In this document: piece by piece, positions 1-7,713 of the stretch
How the letters are laid out: the number at the start of each line of letters is the position of its first letter
How positions within the stretch are numbered: the first letter of the stretch is position 1
DNA from: DATKRB01 sp036501425
GTDB lineage: Bacteria > Actinomycetota > Acidimicrobiia > Acidimicrobiales > RAAP-2
Length of the DNA stretch: 64,000 nt
NCBI GenBank assembly: GCA_036501425.1
Contig: DASYAI010000032.1
Location: 1-64,000 of the forward strand
Direction: 5' to 3'
The notes under the pieces: generated by a model
What the model saw: the letters and a program-made list of their open reading frames with translations, nothing else
Told to the model about the DNA's origin: nothing
Databases searched by the model: none
Position numbers and translations under genes: made by a program

Positions 1-279
1 CTCGCGGGCGTACAGCGGCTCGACATACTGCGAGAGCACCAGGATCGGCAGGCCGGGCACCTGCCGACGAGCCTCGATGGCAGCCAGCAGCCCCTCGTTG
101 GTGAACGTCGGCGGCAAACGCACGTCGAGCACGGCCACATCCGGCCGGTACCGGATCAACGCCGGCAGCACTGAGGGGCCGTCCTCGACCGCTGCTACCA
201 CCTCGAAGTCGTGGGCAGCCAGTAGCCGGGTGAGCCCGTCCCTCAGGAGGGCGAGGTCTTCTGCGATGACGGCTCGCAC
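1..279 (-). CDS. Response regulator, receiver domain (partial, cut by window edge)
   Basis: Only the N-terminal receiver half of a NarL/LuxR-type response regulator is present; the rest lies beyond position 1. Read from a GTG at 279, the product starts VRAVIAEDLALL with the acidic pocket (ED), then has the phospho-acceptor Asp in PDVAVLDVRLPP and the conserved region LPILVLSQYVE. It overlaps the 3' end of the histidine kinase gene by about 37 bp, so the two are transcribed and probably translated together. A DNA-binding HTH is expected outside the window. Kinase-to-regulator phosphotransfer is inferred from family and adjacency. Confidence 0.85.
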   Translation of the reverse strand, partial: MRAVIAEDLALLRDGLTRLLAAHDFEVVAAVEDGPSVLPALIRYRPDVAVLDVRLPPTFTNEGLLAAIEARRQVPGLPILVLSQYVEPLYARE

Positions 280-1445
280 GGCACCTCCATGACCACCACG
301 GTAGGGCCACCGGGCGGACTCGACACCCCCAGTGTCCCATCGAACGCTCCCAGGCGGCGCTCGATACCCCGCAGGCCGGTCCCCCGCTCGGCGTCGGCGC
401 CGCCCTTGCCGTTGTCACCGACCACCATCGACAGGATGGCGTCCCGGTACTCGATCCTTATCCAGCCGGTCCCCGCCTCGCTGTGCTTGACCAGGTTGGC
501 CAAGACCTCCGCGACGGCGAAGTACGCCGCTGACTCCACCGGCGGCGGCAGCCCTTCGGGGGGGAGGTCGACCCTCAACGCGACCGGGATCGGCACGGCC
601 AGGACCAGCGCCTGGATGGCCCCGTCGAGTCCCCGGTCGGCCAGGACCGGCGGGTGAATGCCGCGAGCCAGGTCACGCAGCTCGGCCAGGGCGGCGCCGG
701 TCGCGTCTCGGGCCTCGCCCAGCAGCCGGTGCGCGTCGGCCGGGTTGGTCTCCAACATCTCGTCGGCCATGCCCAGGCTCATACCCAGCCCGACCAGCCG
801 GGCCTGAGCACCGTCGTGCAGGTCCCGCTCGATCCGGCGCAGTTCCGCCGCCTGAGCGTCGACCGTGTCGGCTCTCGACGCCGTCAGATGCTCCACCCGA
901 CCGGCCAGCTTGGACCGCTCGGTGGGAGCCAGCAGCCACCGAGCCAGCCTGGCGTCGGCACGCACCAGGGCCGGCGTCAACCACCACCACAACAGGAGCC
1001 CGGCCGCTCCGAAGGGCATGGCCAGAAAGCTGGTGGCGTGGTCGTGGATGGTGAACAGCCCCCAGTTGCCATTGAATACCCCAGGCGCCAGAGGCCAGAT
1101 CGCCGGTAGCAACAGGTAGAACACTCCGCCGAGGAACAGGCAGAACGAGAACATGGGCAAGGTTTTCCCGACGATCCCGTTGACCAGCAGCCATGCTGCG
1201 TCACGCCAGTTCGCCGGGTCGCGGTTCGCCGCTCTCAGCCGGTCCAGCCAGCCACGCTCGGGAACCGGAAGGTAGGGGCGGGGAATGTCGACCCCGACCA
1301 GACGGGCAAAGCGTGTCCGGTGCCAATTTGCGAACTCGTGCACCCACGTCAGCGTCCACAACACGAGCGGTACCCCGACCCATACCGACATGACCGCTCC
1401 CACCGCCACGAGCAACGACGCCAAACCGAGGCCGACCAGGCCCAT
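243..1445 (-). CDS. Sensor histidine kinase (HisKA_3/HATPase), probably 5'-frameshifted
   Basis: Membrane sensor kinase of the NarL/DesK class. The N-terminal third is hydrophobic and resembles the 'putative sensor' domain (PF13796). The dimerisation/phospho-acceptor motif is RDLHDGAQARLVGLG, and a HATPase domain follows with DNGKGG and GTGLRGIERRLGAF. The open frame starts at ATG 1445, but that codon lies inside a membrane segment and has no ribosome-binding site. A far better start is GTG 1521, preceded by AGGAGGG at 9 bases, and it encodes VSVALAKVNKVGRFRLLGW in the other frame. The two frames join if one G of the GGGG run at about 1446-1449 is removed. The gene is therefore either frameshifted (1521 to 243) or the base is an assembly error. 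Confidence 0.8.
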   Translation of the reverse strand: MGLVGLGLASLLVAVGAVMSVWVGVPLVLWTLTWVHEFANWHRTRFARLVGVDIPRPYLPVPERGWLDRLRAANRDPANWRDAAWLLVNGIVGKTLPMFSFCLFLGGVFYLLLPAIWPLAPGVFNGNWGLFTIHDHATSFLAMPFGAAGLLLWWWLTPALVRADARLARWLLAPTERSKLAGRVEHLTASRADTVDAQAAELRRIERDLHDGAQARLVGLGMSLGMADEMLETNPADAHRLLGEARDATGAALAELRDLARGIHPPVLADRGLDGAIQALVLAVPIPVALRVDLPPEGLPPPVESAAYFAVAEVLANLVKHSEAGTGWIRIEYRDAILSMVVGDNGKGGADAERGTGLRGIERRLGAFDGTLGVSSPPGGPTVVVMEVPCEPSSQKTSPS

Positions 1446-1521
1446 CCCCGGTCAACACGAACGTCCACCCCAATAGCCGGAACCGGCCGACCTTGTTGAC
1501 CTTGGCCAGTGCCACTGACAC

Positions 1522-2109
1522 GCTCGACGTCCCTCCTGGAACTAGGACTCTCCCACCAGTGTGGCCCGCCTGGTAAGCCGCGTCAGTAGTGCCACACCCC
1601 CGCCGCTTGGGGGATACAGCACTACCAACCCGGACGATCAAAGGCCGGCAACCCCCCGCCACCATCGGGTCGCTGGTCGCCGCGTCTCGTGCATAGGGCA
1701 TAGGGGGCTGACCAGCGTCTTCGCGTCGGGGCCGAGGCCGAGGCCGAGGGTCGGCGTTTCTCGGGACCTACTCACCCTTGCCTTTGCAGCCGATGACGGT
1801 CGCCGCGCCTGCGGCGATTGACCAGCGGCTTCATTACCGACGGTTCAGGAGGGGTTCGAGTCCCGTCGGGTGGTCGTAACTTGTCGTTTCTGGAACACGT
1901 ACCCGCTGGTCAGGGAACCGTTCTCAGGCCCTTCTAGGGTCTAGACGGACTCCTCGGATGTCAGCGGGGCCTGGCGAAGCTGGCCATGTCCGTCCTCGCG
2001 CTCGTTGCCTCGCCCCGAAGGGCACGTTGTGGACAGGCCGCTGGGCTTCGCTCAGGGGTTAGCGTGAACCAGTTGCATCTCTCAAACACCGAATGCTCTG
2101 GAGGCCGAA
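1522..2109. other. Long intergenic region between kinase operon and reductase gene
   Basis: No convincing gene lies in these 590 bases. They hold the kinase promoter side, the hairpin at 1586-1625, a short GAGGCC-type direct repeat near 1732-1752, and an imperfect stem near 1833-1865 (CCGACGG paired with CCGTCGG). The reductase ribosome-binding site GGAGG sits just before 2110. Short open frames here lack ribosome-binding sites and protein-like composition. Confidence 0.5.
1586..1625. promoter_or_regulatory. Nested inverted repeat upstream of the two-component operon
   Basis: The outer arms GTAGTGC (1586-1592) and GCACTAC (1619-1625) are perfectly complementary. They enclose an inner perfect stem CCCCC (1597-1601) and GGGGG (1609-1613) with a 7-base loop. 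The element lies 65-105 bp upstream of the kinase GTG at 1521. It could be an operator for the cognate regulator or a transcript hairpin; no T-tract follows, so a terminator is less likely. Confidence 0.4.
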
Positions 2110-2754
2110 ATGTCCCGGGTCCGTGTCCACAACTTCTCGATCTCCCTGGACGGATTTGGGACCGGCGAGGGCATGACGTTCGACGCTCCGTTCGGCCACG
2201 CCGGGCATCGGCTCCACGAGTGGATGTTCGCAACCCGATTCGGCCACGGTGACCTCCTCGGCGAGTCGGGCGGCACCGAGGGGCTCGATCACGTGATGGC
2301 CGTCCAGTACGGACCCGGGATCGGTGCGGAGATCATGGGCGCGGGCAAGTTCGGCCCTCCGGGCTGGCAGGACGACCCGAAGTGGCGCGGGTGGTGGGGC
2401 GACAACCCACCGTTCCACACGCCAACGTACGTCCTGACCCACAATTCGCGCCCGTCGCTGGAGATGGACGGTGGTACGACGTTCCACTTCCTCGACGCCT
2501 CGCCAGCGGATGCGCTCGGAGTGGCCCGGGACGGAGCCGCCGGTCAGGACGTCCGCATTGGCGGGGGCCCGACCATGTTGCGCGCGTTCATTGCCGCCGG
2601 TCTCGTCGACCATCTGCACGTCGTGCAGGTGCCTATTCTCCTCGGCCGCGGCGTTCGGCTGTGGGACGGCCTGGAGGGGTTGGAGCAGCAGTACGACATG
2701 GAGGCAGTCTCGTCACCGAGCGGCGTCACTCACCTGATCTTCACACGCCGATGA
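2110..2754 (+). CDS. Dihydrofolate reductase-family (RibD C-terminal-like) protein
   Basis: 214 residues, about the usual length for the DHFR/RibD-C 'dihydrofolate reductase family' common in actinobacteria. The start follows GGAGG at 5 bases. Landmarks are the N-terminal strand VRVHNFSISLDGF, the nucleotide-binding stretch IGGGPTMLRAFIAAGLVD and the C-terminal block LHVVQVPILLGRGVRLWDG. These proteins bind NADPH, but most members have no proven substrate and are distinct from true FolA. The gene stands alone, directly followed by a fragment of an ABC permease. Confidence 0.85.
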   Translation: MSRVRVHNFSISLDGFGTGEGMTFDAPFGHAGHRLHEWMFATRFGHGDLLGESGGTEGLDHVMAVQYGPGIGAEIMGAGKFGPPGWQDDPKWRGWWGDNPPFHTPTYVLTHNSRPSLEMDGGTTFHFLDASPADALGVARDGAAGQDVRIGGGPTMLRAFIAAGLVDHLHVVQVPILLGRGVRLWDGLEGLEQQYDMEAVSSPSGVTHLIFTRR

Positions 2755-2937
2755 CCGATCCTGCGACGAACTGACGACCTGCCCCTGCATGTCCAGATCT
2801 GCGCCTTCATCATCGCCATGTCGGCCGTCCTCGCCGTGGGGCTGGGGGCGGTCCTGCTTGCAATTGACCTGCTCGCCTGGCGGGCAGTAGCGGCGATGTT
2901 CGACCGCGAACGGCTTATCACGGGAAACCGAAGGTGA
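2755..2937 (+). pseudogene. ABC-2-type permease, C-terminal fragment
   Basis: The frame is open from immediately after the reductase stop to TGA 2935-2937 but has no plausible start. It encodes a single hydrophobic helix and cytoplasmic tail (AVLAVGLGAVLLAIDLLAW, then AAMFDRERLITG). This resembles the last transmembrane helix and tail of ABC-2 multidrug permeases of the kind where a DRERL motif follows the final helix. Only about 55 residues remain, so I call it a remnant. Homology is recognised by pattern only. Confidence 0.5.
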
Positions 2938-3009
2938 AAGGTCGGCTTATCACCCGAAGCCCTTTCGCATGGCAGACAACATGAGACGTACGCGCAAAGG
3001 AGGACAACA

Positions 3010-3321
3010 ATGCCCGCGACCCTGCGGCTGACTCGGGAACCCCGCCCCTTCCCTATCGAGCTTCGACGAGGACGGTTTGAGATCTTGGTCGACGGCGAAC
3101 GGGTGGGCTCGCTCGCGAACCACGACGCGGTAGAGGCTCAGATCGAATCCGGACGCCACGAGGTCACCTTGCGCAAGGGCCGGTACTCGAGCCGAACCCG
3201 AACCTTCGAAGCAACCGGCGGTGAGGTCGTCGACTTCCGATGCACCGGCACCACGGTCTGGTTCATCTTCCTGGCCTCCATCATGAAGCCCGACCTCGCG
3301 ATCTGCCTCAGACGCGCGTAG
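3010..3321 (+). CDS. Conserved hypothetical protein, small beta-rich
   Basis: 103 residues with an excellent ribosome-binding site (AAAGGAGG, 6 bases before ATG). The first 80 residues look like a single beta-sandwich similar in style to PEGA-like domains: a strand-rich stretch FEILVDGERVGSL, then SGRHEVTLRKGRYSSR and GEVVDFRC. A short hydrophobic tail (TTVWFIFLASIM) could be a membrane anchor at the C-terminus. No catalytic motif is visible. The gene is monocistronic. Function is unknown. Confidence 0.6.
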   Translation: MPATLRLTREPRPFPIELRRGRFEILVDGERVGSLANHDAVEAQIESGRHEVTLRKGRYSSRTRTFEATGGEVVDFRCTGTTVWFIFLASIMKPDLAICLRRA

Positions 3322-3639
3322 CGATGCTTGCGCGAGCAACGAACCGGACCAAGCATGCCACCCGCCGTCGTACTGGAACGCAAGGCCACCGGCACCATGG
3401 CGCTTCACCGCGAACCGTTGCATTCCCGGTGGATCCTCGGGCCTCGCTGTGTCGCCTCGGGTCGTTCAGCTGCGTCGAAGCGACCCTCGCTACGACCGTT
3501 CTTACTCCGTTGAAGAGTGCCACCGCACGATGCGGAAGCCATGGGCAACGGCGTTGACGAGTCCGTCCCGGTCGAAGTGGCCGTCGGGTTGCCGGGTTAT
3601 GGGGACAAAGCTCGCGATTCTGGGGTTCGGGTTGGGCCG
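3322..3639. other. Gap without a supportable gene
   Basis: About 320 bases between the small beta-rich protein and the end of the decayed hydrolase. Several short open frames exist on both strands, but none has a ribosome-binding site or recognisable protein sequence. Nothing structural stands out. Confidence 0.5.
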
Positions 3640-4548
3640 TTACCCATTGTCAGTCGCCCTTCTGATCAGTTCGGCTACGGCTTCGGGCTGGTTCCACTGG
3701 GGCCAGTGTGAGGCGTCCTGCACCAGGTGAAGCGACGGTTCCCTGAACAGTCCGGCTATCTCGGCCGCAAGGGCCGGGTTCAGATAGCGATCCGCCACGC
3801 CAAAGATGATCGAGACGGGAACGTCGAGGCGTCCGATTGCACCACTGTGGATCAACTCGTCCTATCTGACCAGTGCGTCGAACAGACCCCCTGTCCACGC
3901 ACGGATACCAACGAGGGCATCGGTCTGCTCGACGGCACCGAAGAACTGAGGCAAGATCGACTGGATAGCAAGGCTATCGGGGTCGACGGCATCCAACCCC
4001 CACTGGTCGGCGGTGTGACGCAATAGCCAGAGGCGCTGACCTTCGTCGTTGAGCATGGCGTCAGCGAGGGGTATGAGTGTCGGATCGGCGAGCAGTCGGA
4101 TCATCTCAGGAAGGTGCAGTGCGGGCTGGTGCCCGAACATGGTGTTGAGCAGAACCAGATGGGCTACCCGCTGCGGATGGGCGACGGTGAACGCAACCGC
4201 GTCCGGCCCGGAGGCGTCGTGACCGACAAGCACGGCTCGGCCGATGTCGAGCTCGTCGAGCACAGCCGCCAGTACATACCCGTGCTCTTCTAGAGAGAAT
4301 CGGGCATCTTCCGAGCGATCGGACCGACCGTATCCGAGCCAATCGAAGGCCACGGCCCGCCTCGGGGTCAGCCGCGGCAAGAGCTTGTCGTAGATCCGAT
4401 GATCATCGGGGAAACCGTGCATCAGGACGATCGGCGGATCCTTACCGGGTATGTCGCGTACGAAGATGCGGCCGTGGCGGGTGTCGACTCGTCGCTCGTT
4501 GGAGAATCCATCCGATTCAGTCAGCAATGCTAACGATTCATTCTGCAT
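3640..4548 (-). pseudogene. Alpha/beta hydrolase interrupted by an in-frame TAG
   Basis: Reading from ATG 4548 (AAGGAAGG 11 bases upstream), the product is a haloalkane-dehalogenase/epoxide-hydrolase-type alpha/beta hydrolase. It has the oxyanion motif HGFPDD, the nucleophile elbow GHDASG with Asp as nucleophile, and cap-domain sequence. At 3862-3864 the frame meets TAG after GGLFDALVR and then continues in the same frame with DELIHSGAIGRLDVPVS, the acid-bearing strand (SIIFGVADRYL) and the catalytic His region (DASHWPQWNQ), ending at 3640. A CAG-to-TAG change would explain the lesion. The stop removes the catalytic acid and His, so the product should be inactive unless the stop is read through or is a sequencing error. 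Confidence 0.85.
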
Positions 4549-4775
4549 TGTTCTTGTGTCCTTCCTTTTGATATTGATGGATATGCCCTTCCGCTTCTTC
4601 GATCCAACCGACCACTGATTTCCTTGTCCATCAGCACTGGGACATCTGCGCACACCGTTCCGACGGACACACCCCTTCGGTTTGCTGTAGGGCCGCTCTC
4701 CGATTTCAAGTACTCGGGGGTGACCTCGATCATCGGCGGCTCGGTCGCCGCGTCGTCGAACCCGGAGAAGCCCAT
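4530..4775 (-). CDS. Small ORF coupled to the methyltransferase stop (doubtful gene)
   Basis: 81 codons starting at ATG 4775. The ATG overlaps the methyltransferase stop as TGATG, an arrangement typical of translational coupling. It ends 18 bases inside the hydrolase gene. The first 30 residues (MGFSGFDDAATEPPMIEV...) look protein-like; the rest is basic and poor in structure. It may be the 5' stump of a lost third gene in a methyltransferase operon or a chance frame. No family is recognised. Confidence 0.3.
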   Translation of the reverse strand: MGFSGFDDAATEPPMIEVTPEYLKSESGPTANRRGVSVGTVCADVPVLMDKEISGRLDRRSGRAYPSISKGRTQEQCRMNR

Positions 4776-5563
4776 CAATTGGTGGATCGGACGAAGGCAC
4801 CGCGTCGAACTCCCAGGGTGCCGTCGGCGAGCGCTTCGGCGAAGTTGAGCATCCGAACGAAACCGTCCTCCAAGAGCATCGGCAGGGTGGGGCCCGAAGG
4901 AAGGCCACCGGCGAACGTCGCGTCGAACCATGAGTTGGCCCATAGGGACTCGTCGACCCATTCGACGAGCTCGAAGCCTGCTCCGACAATGGCGTCGAGC
5001 AAATGGTCAGATGTGGCCAGGTGGCTGTCACTTTCATCCATCGACCAGGGCAATGGCCATGAGAGCTCTGCGTCCGACGTGCGGCAGATCTCCCACACGG
5101 CGAACCTGGCCCGAGGTGCGAGCCGCTGCGCGATCTCGGCGAACCACTGCCGCTTCGCTTCGATATTCATCTGGACGTGCATGGTGAACCCAGCGTCAAA
5201 CGGCTGCTCGGGCATGAAGCCGGCGATATCACGGTGGACGAACCGGACACGATCCGACAGCCCGCAACGGTCGGTCAGCTCGGCGGCCGCCTCAACGTAG
5301 GCCTCGGTGATGTCGACGCCCGTCACCCGGCAGCCCGAGGCTGCGGCTACCTGGCGGGCCGGACCGCCGAGACCGGACCCGATGTCGAGGACGATGTCCG
5401 ACGGCGACGGCAACAGGGTGACCAGCAATCGCTCGACAGCCTGGCTGCCTCCCACGTGGTACTGGTCAAGGTGCCCCAGTCCATCGGCTGTCCTTCCATT
5501 GGTCGCACTGTCGGGCACGAGGTGGTCGATCGTGGTGATCAGGTCCTTCTCCGTGTAGGTCAT
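4775..5563 (-). CDS. SAM-dependent class I methyltransferase
   Basis: 262 residues when started at ATG 5563, which follows GAGGAG at 6 bases; an upstream in-frame ATG at 5650 has no such site. The SAM-binding motif I is VLDIGSGLGGPARQ, followed by the acidic residue in VTGVDITEAYVEAA and motif RFVHRDIAGF. The DQYHVGG N-terminal motif and the overall order resemble sarcosine/dimethylglycine and other small-molecule N-methyltransferases related to UbiE. The substrate cannot be told from sequence. It is the first gene of a short block with a coupled small ORF and the decayed hydrolase. Confidence 0.8.
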   Translation of the reverse strand: MTYTEKDLITTIDHLVPDSATNGRTADGLGHLDQYHVGGSQAVERLLVTLLPSPSDIVLDIGSGLGGPARQVAAASGCRVTGVDITEAYVEAAAELTDRCGLSDRVRFVHRDIAGFMPEQPFDAGFTMHVQMNIEAKRQWFAEIAQRLAPRARFAVWEICRTSDAELSWPLPWSMDESDSHLATSDHLLDAIVGAGFELVEWVDESLWANSWFDATFAGGLPSGPTLPMLLEDGFVRMLNFAEALADGTLGVRRGAFVRSTN

Positions 5564-5738
5564 GTCACTCCTCGATGGCGGGATGTCGTGTGGTAAGCAG
5601 CCGCCACGGCGGCCGTATGCAGTCGGCTCGGGGCATTTCTCGCTAGGCAACTTTCACGGCCGACCAGATGGATGGAGCCAGCGTGGGCCGTCGAACATGG
5701 CGATCGACGGCTTCTGACCACGGTTGATCTGTGCTTAC

Positions 5739-7379
5739 TCATGATTTCGAACTGGCGGCCGCTGGCGTAGCGCTTCCCGGCGCTGGTTCGGCTCCCAAAG
5801 AAGAACCCAACGTCCCAAGGTGATCGGTTTGGTCCGCGATGTCCTCCGATTGCCTCGGTCGAGCCGGCAAGAACGCAATAGCGACGACTGCCCCGACGAT
5901 GGTGATAGCTCCGACCACCCTGCAACCGCCCGCCAAGCTGTAGAGAAATGCATTGGTGGCGGAGTGGGCGAGCCCACGTGCCGCCCGGCCCAACCCGAGC
6001 TTGGTGAGCTGGTGCGAGGCGACGATCGCTCCTCCGAGCGAGCCCTTTGCGCCCGCGATGGCTCGCCCCGGTACCCCGGGCGGCAATTCCGACACCAGTC
6101 GGCTCGTGTAGAGGGACGTGGCCACGCTGCCAATGACCGCCACCCCGAGCGTCCCGCCGAAGAGACGGGTGGCATCGTTGACGGCGGATCCCACTCCCGC
6201 CTTCGCCGCTGGTACCGCGCCCATGATCGCTTCGGTGGCCGGAGCGCTCGTGAGACCCATCCCTGAGCCGAGGAAGAGCATCTGACCGACGATGACGAGA
6301 TAGGTCGTGGATCCTGATGCCGTCGAAGCCCACAAAAGCCCAGTCGCAAACAGCAACAGGCCGGTTCCGACGATTGCCTTGTTCCCCACCCGAACGGCGA
6401 GCTTCGTGCCGGCTACCGACGTCACGGCCACAGAACCGGCCACGGGTAGTAGACGGACCCCGGTACCCAGGGGGGTGAATCCCTTGACGACCTGGAAGTA
6501 CTGGACAACGAGGAAGATGAAACCCGAGAGAGCGAAGAAGGAGATGGCGACGGAGCCGCTTGCGGCCGTGAACCGAGGATTGCGGAAGAGGGCCACGTCC
6601 AGCATGGGGTGCTCGGTTCGCTGCTCTACCAGGACGAAGATGGTGAGGAGCGCCAAGCCTCCAACAATGCTTCCCAAGGGAGCCGTAGATCCCCATCCCC
6701 AGTCCGGCGCTTCGATGACGCCGAAGATCAGCGCCGTCATCCCCGCCACTGATAGCAGCAGACCGCGCCAGTCGATCGGAGGGGTGCTCGGGTCCCGAGA
6801 GCCCGGTACCCAAACTGCGACGAGGACCGCTATCCCGGCCGCGACGACGGCCATGAAGGCGAAAATGCTCCCCCACCAGTAACGCTCCACGAGCCACCCA
6901 CCCACTATCGGACCGGTCGCAATGCCGATCCCGGTCGTGGCACCCCACAACCCGATGGCCATGGCGCGCTCTCCGCGCTCGGTGAAGACATTGACGAGCA
7001 GGGAGAGGGTAGAGGGGAACATCAGAGCTGCTCCCAGCCCCATCAAGATTCGGGAGGCGACGAGTTCGGCGATGGTCGCCGAAAATGCTCCCGCCAGGCT
7101 GCCTACGGCGAAGACGGCCAGCCCGACCAGGAGGACGCCCTTACGGCCCAGACGGTCGCTCAGACTTCCTGCCGCCAAGACGAGGGCGGCGAACACCAGG
7201 CTGTAGGCGTCGACGATCCATTGCAGTTGGGTGGTGGACGCCCCCAGCTTTCGCACCAGGGTCGGCAAGGCAACGTTGACGATCGTCACGTCCACGCTGA
7301 TGATGAAGGCAGCGAGACACAGCGCCAAAAGAATCGCCATCCGACTTCGCCGCGCAGGTGTACGAGAACGGACGGTCAT
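5739..7379 (-). CDS. DHA2-family (14-TM) drug efflux transporter
   Basis: 546 residues with about 14 hydrophobic segments, the size of EmrB/QacA-type major facilitator exporters driven by the proton gradient. Motifs visible are DVTIVNVALPTL in helix 1, the loop 2-3 motif GSLSDRLGRKGVLL, and the motif C-like GATTGIGIATGPIVGG in helix 5. AGGAGA precedes ATG 7379. Its start overlaps the stop of a 76-codon leader ORF (ATGA), and it lies divergently from an HxlR regulator, the likely controller. Substrates are unknown; such pumps usually export hydrophobic drugs. Confidence 0.93.
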   Translation of the reverse strand: MTVRSRTPARRSRMAILLALCLAAFIISVDVTIVNVALPTLVRKLGASTTQLQWIVDAYSLVFAALVLAAGSLSDRLGRKGVLLVGLAVFAVGSLAGAFSATIAELVASRILMGLGAALMFPSTLSLLVNVFTERGERAMAIGLWGATTGIGIATGPIVGGWLVERYWWGSIFAFMAVVAAGIAVLVAVWVPGSRDPSTPPIDWRGLLLSVAGMTALIFGVIEAPDWGWGSTAPLGSIVGGLALLTIFVLVEQRTEHPMLDVALFRNPRFTAASGSVAISFFALSGFIFLVVQYFQVVKGFTPLGTGVRLLPVAGSVAVTSVAGTKLAVRVGNKAIVGTGLLLFATGLLWASTASGSTTYLVIVGQMLFLGSGMGLTSAPATEAIMGAVPAAKAGVGSAVNDATRLFGGTLGVAVIGSVATSLYTSRLVSELPPGVPGRAIAGAKGSLGGAIVASHQLTKLGLGRAARGLAHSATNAFLYSLAGGCRVVGAITIVGAVVAIAFLPARPRQSEDIADQTDHLGTLGSSLGAEPAPGSATPAAASSKS

Positions 7380-7606
7380 GATGCTCTCCTTTGGCGTTGC
7401 ATGTTGGGCGTGTCGCCGGTCATTCGTGTCGCCGACAGGCGAGGAGCAGTGAGTCGTACGTTCTTTGCTCCGGCCTGTCCTCTGGTCGTCCGGACTGCCC
7501 TGGAAGCAGCGCGGGAGCGGTGTGCGAGTCCGAAGTCCTCGGCTCCTGCAGACCGACGAAGGATCCGAGCCGCGGCCAGCGCCTCGAGTTGGCTGTAGTG
7601 GTGCAT
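7376..7606 (-). CDS. Leader ORF coupled to the DHA2 exporter
   Basis: 76 codons from ATG 7606, preceded by GAGGAG at 5 bases, ending in an ATGA overlap with the exporter start. It begins MHHYSQLEALAAARILRRSAG, resembling very small actinobacterial proteins beginning MH..S.L..L....R that often sit directly upstream of membrane or regulatory genes. The second half is basic and low in complexity. It probably acts through its translation (coupling or attenuation) rather than as an enzyme. That role is inferred from position, not shown. Confidence 0.5.
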   Translation of the reverse strand: MHHYSQLEALAAARILRRSAGAEDFGLAHRSRAASRAVRTTRGQAGAKNVRLTAPRLSATRMTGDTPNMQRQRRAS

Positions 7607-7639
7607 CAGATCTCCTCGGTGGCCCAACGGCTGCTTGAG

Positions 7640-7669
7640 ATTCTAAAGTATAAAGGATGATATTATCAA
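7640..7669 (-). promoter_or_regulatory. Promoter and candidate HxlR operator for the leader ORF/exporter
   Basis: On the minus strand TTGATA (7669-7664) and TAGAAT (7645-7640) are separated by 18 bases, a good sigma-70-type promoter in otherwise G+C-rich DNA. A near-palindrome GATGATATTATC (7656-7667) overlaps the -35 hexamer, so a bound dimer would block the polymerase. HxlR proteins bind such A+T-rich dyads; assignment to the neighbouring regulator is an inference. Confidence 0.5.
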
Positions 7670-7713
7670 GTGGAGGTAGATGAGATCCTCAAGCGCCGTG
7701 ATAGCATGGCGCC

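Noticed and set aside
1833..1870. T-loop-like GGTTCGAGTCCC suggesting a tRNA 3' end
   Set aside because: The flanking bases do not give a 5-bp T-stem and no anticodon or acceptor arm fits upstream; it forms only a simple CCGACGG/CCGTCGG stem.
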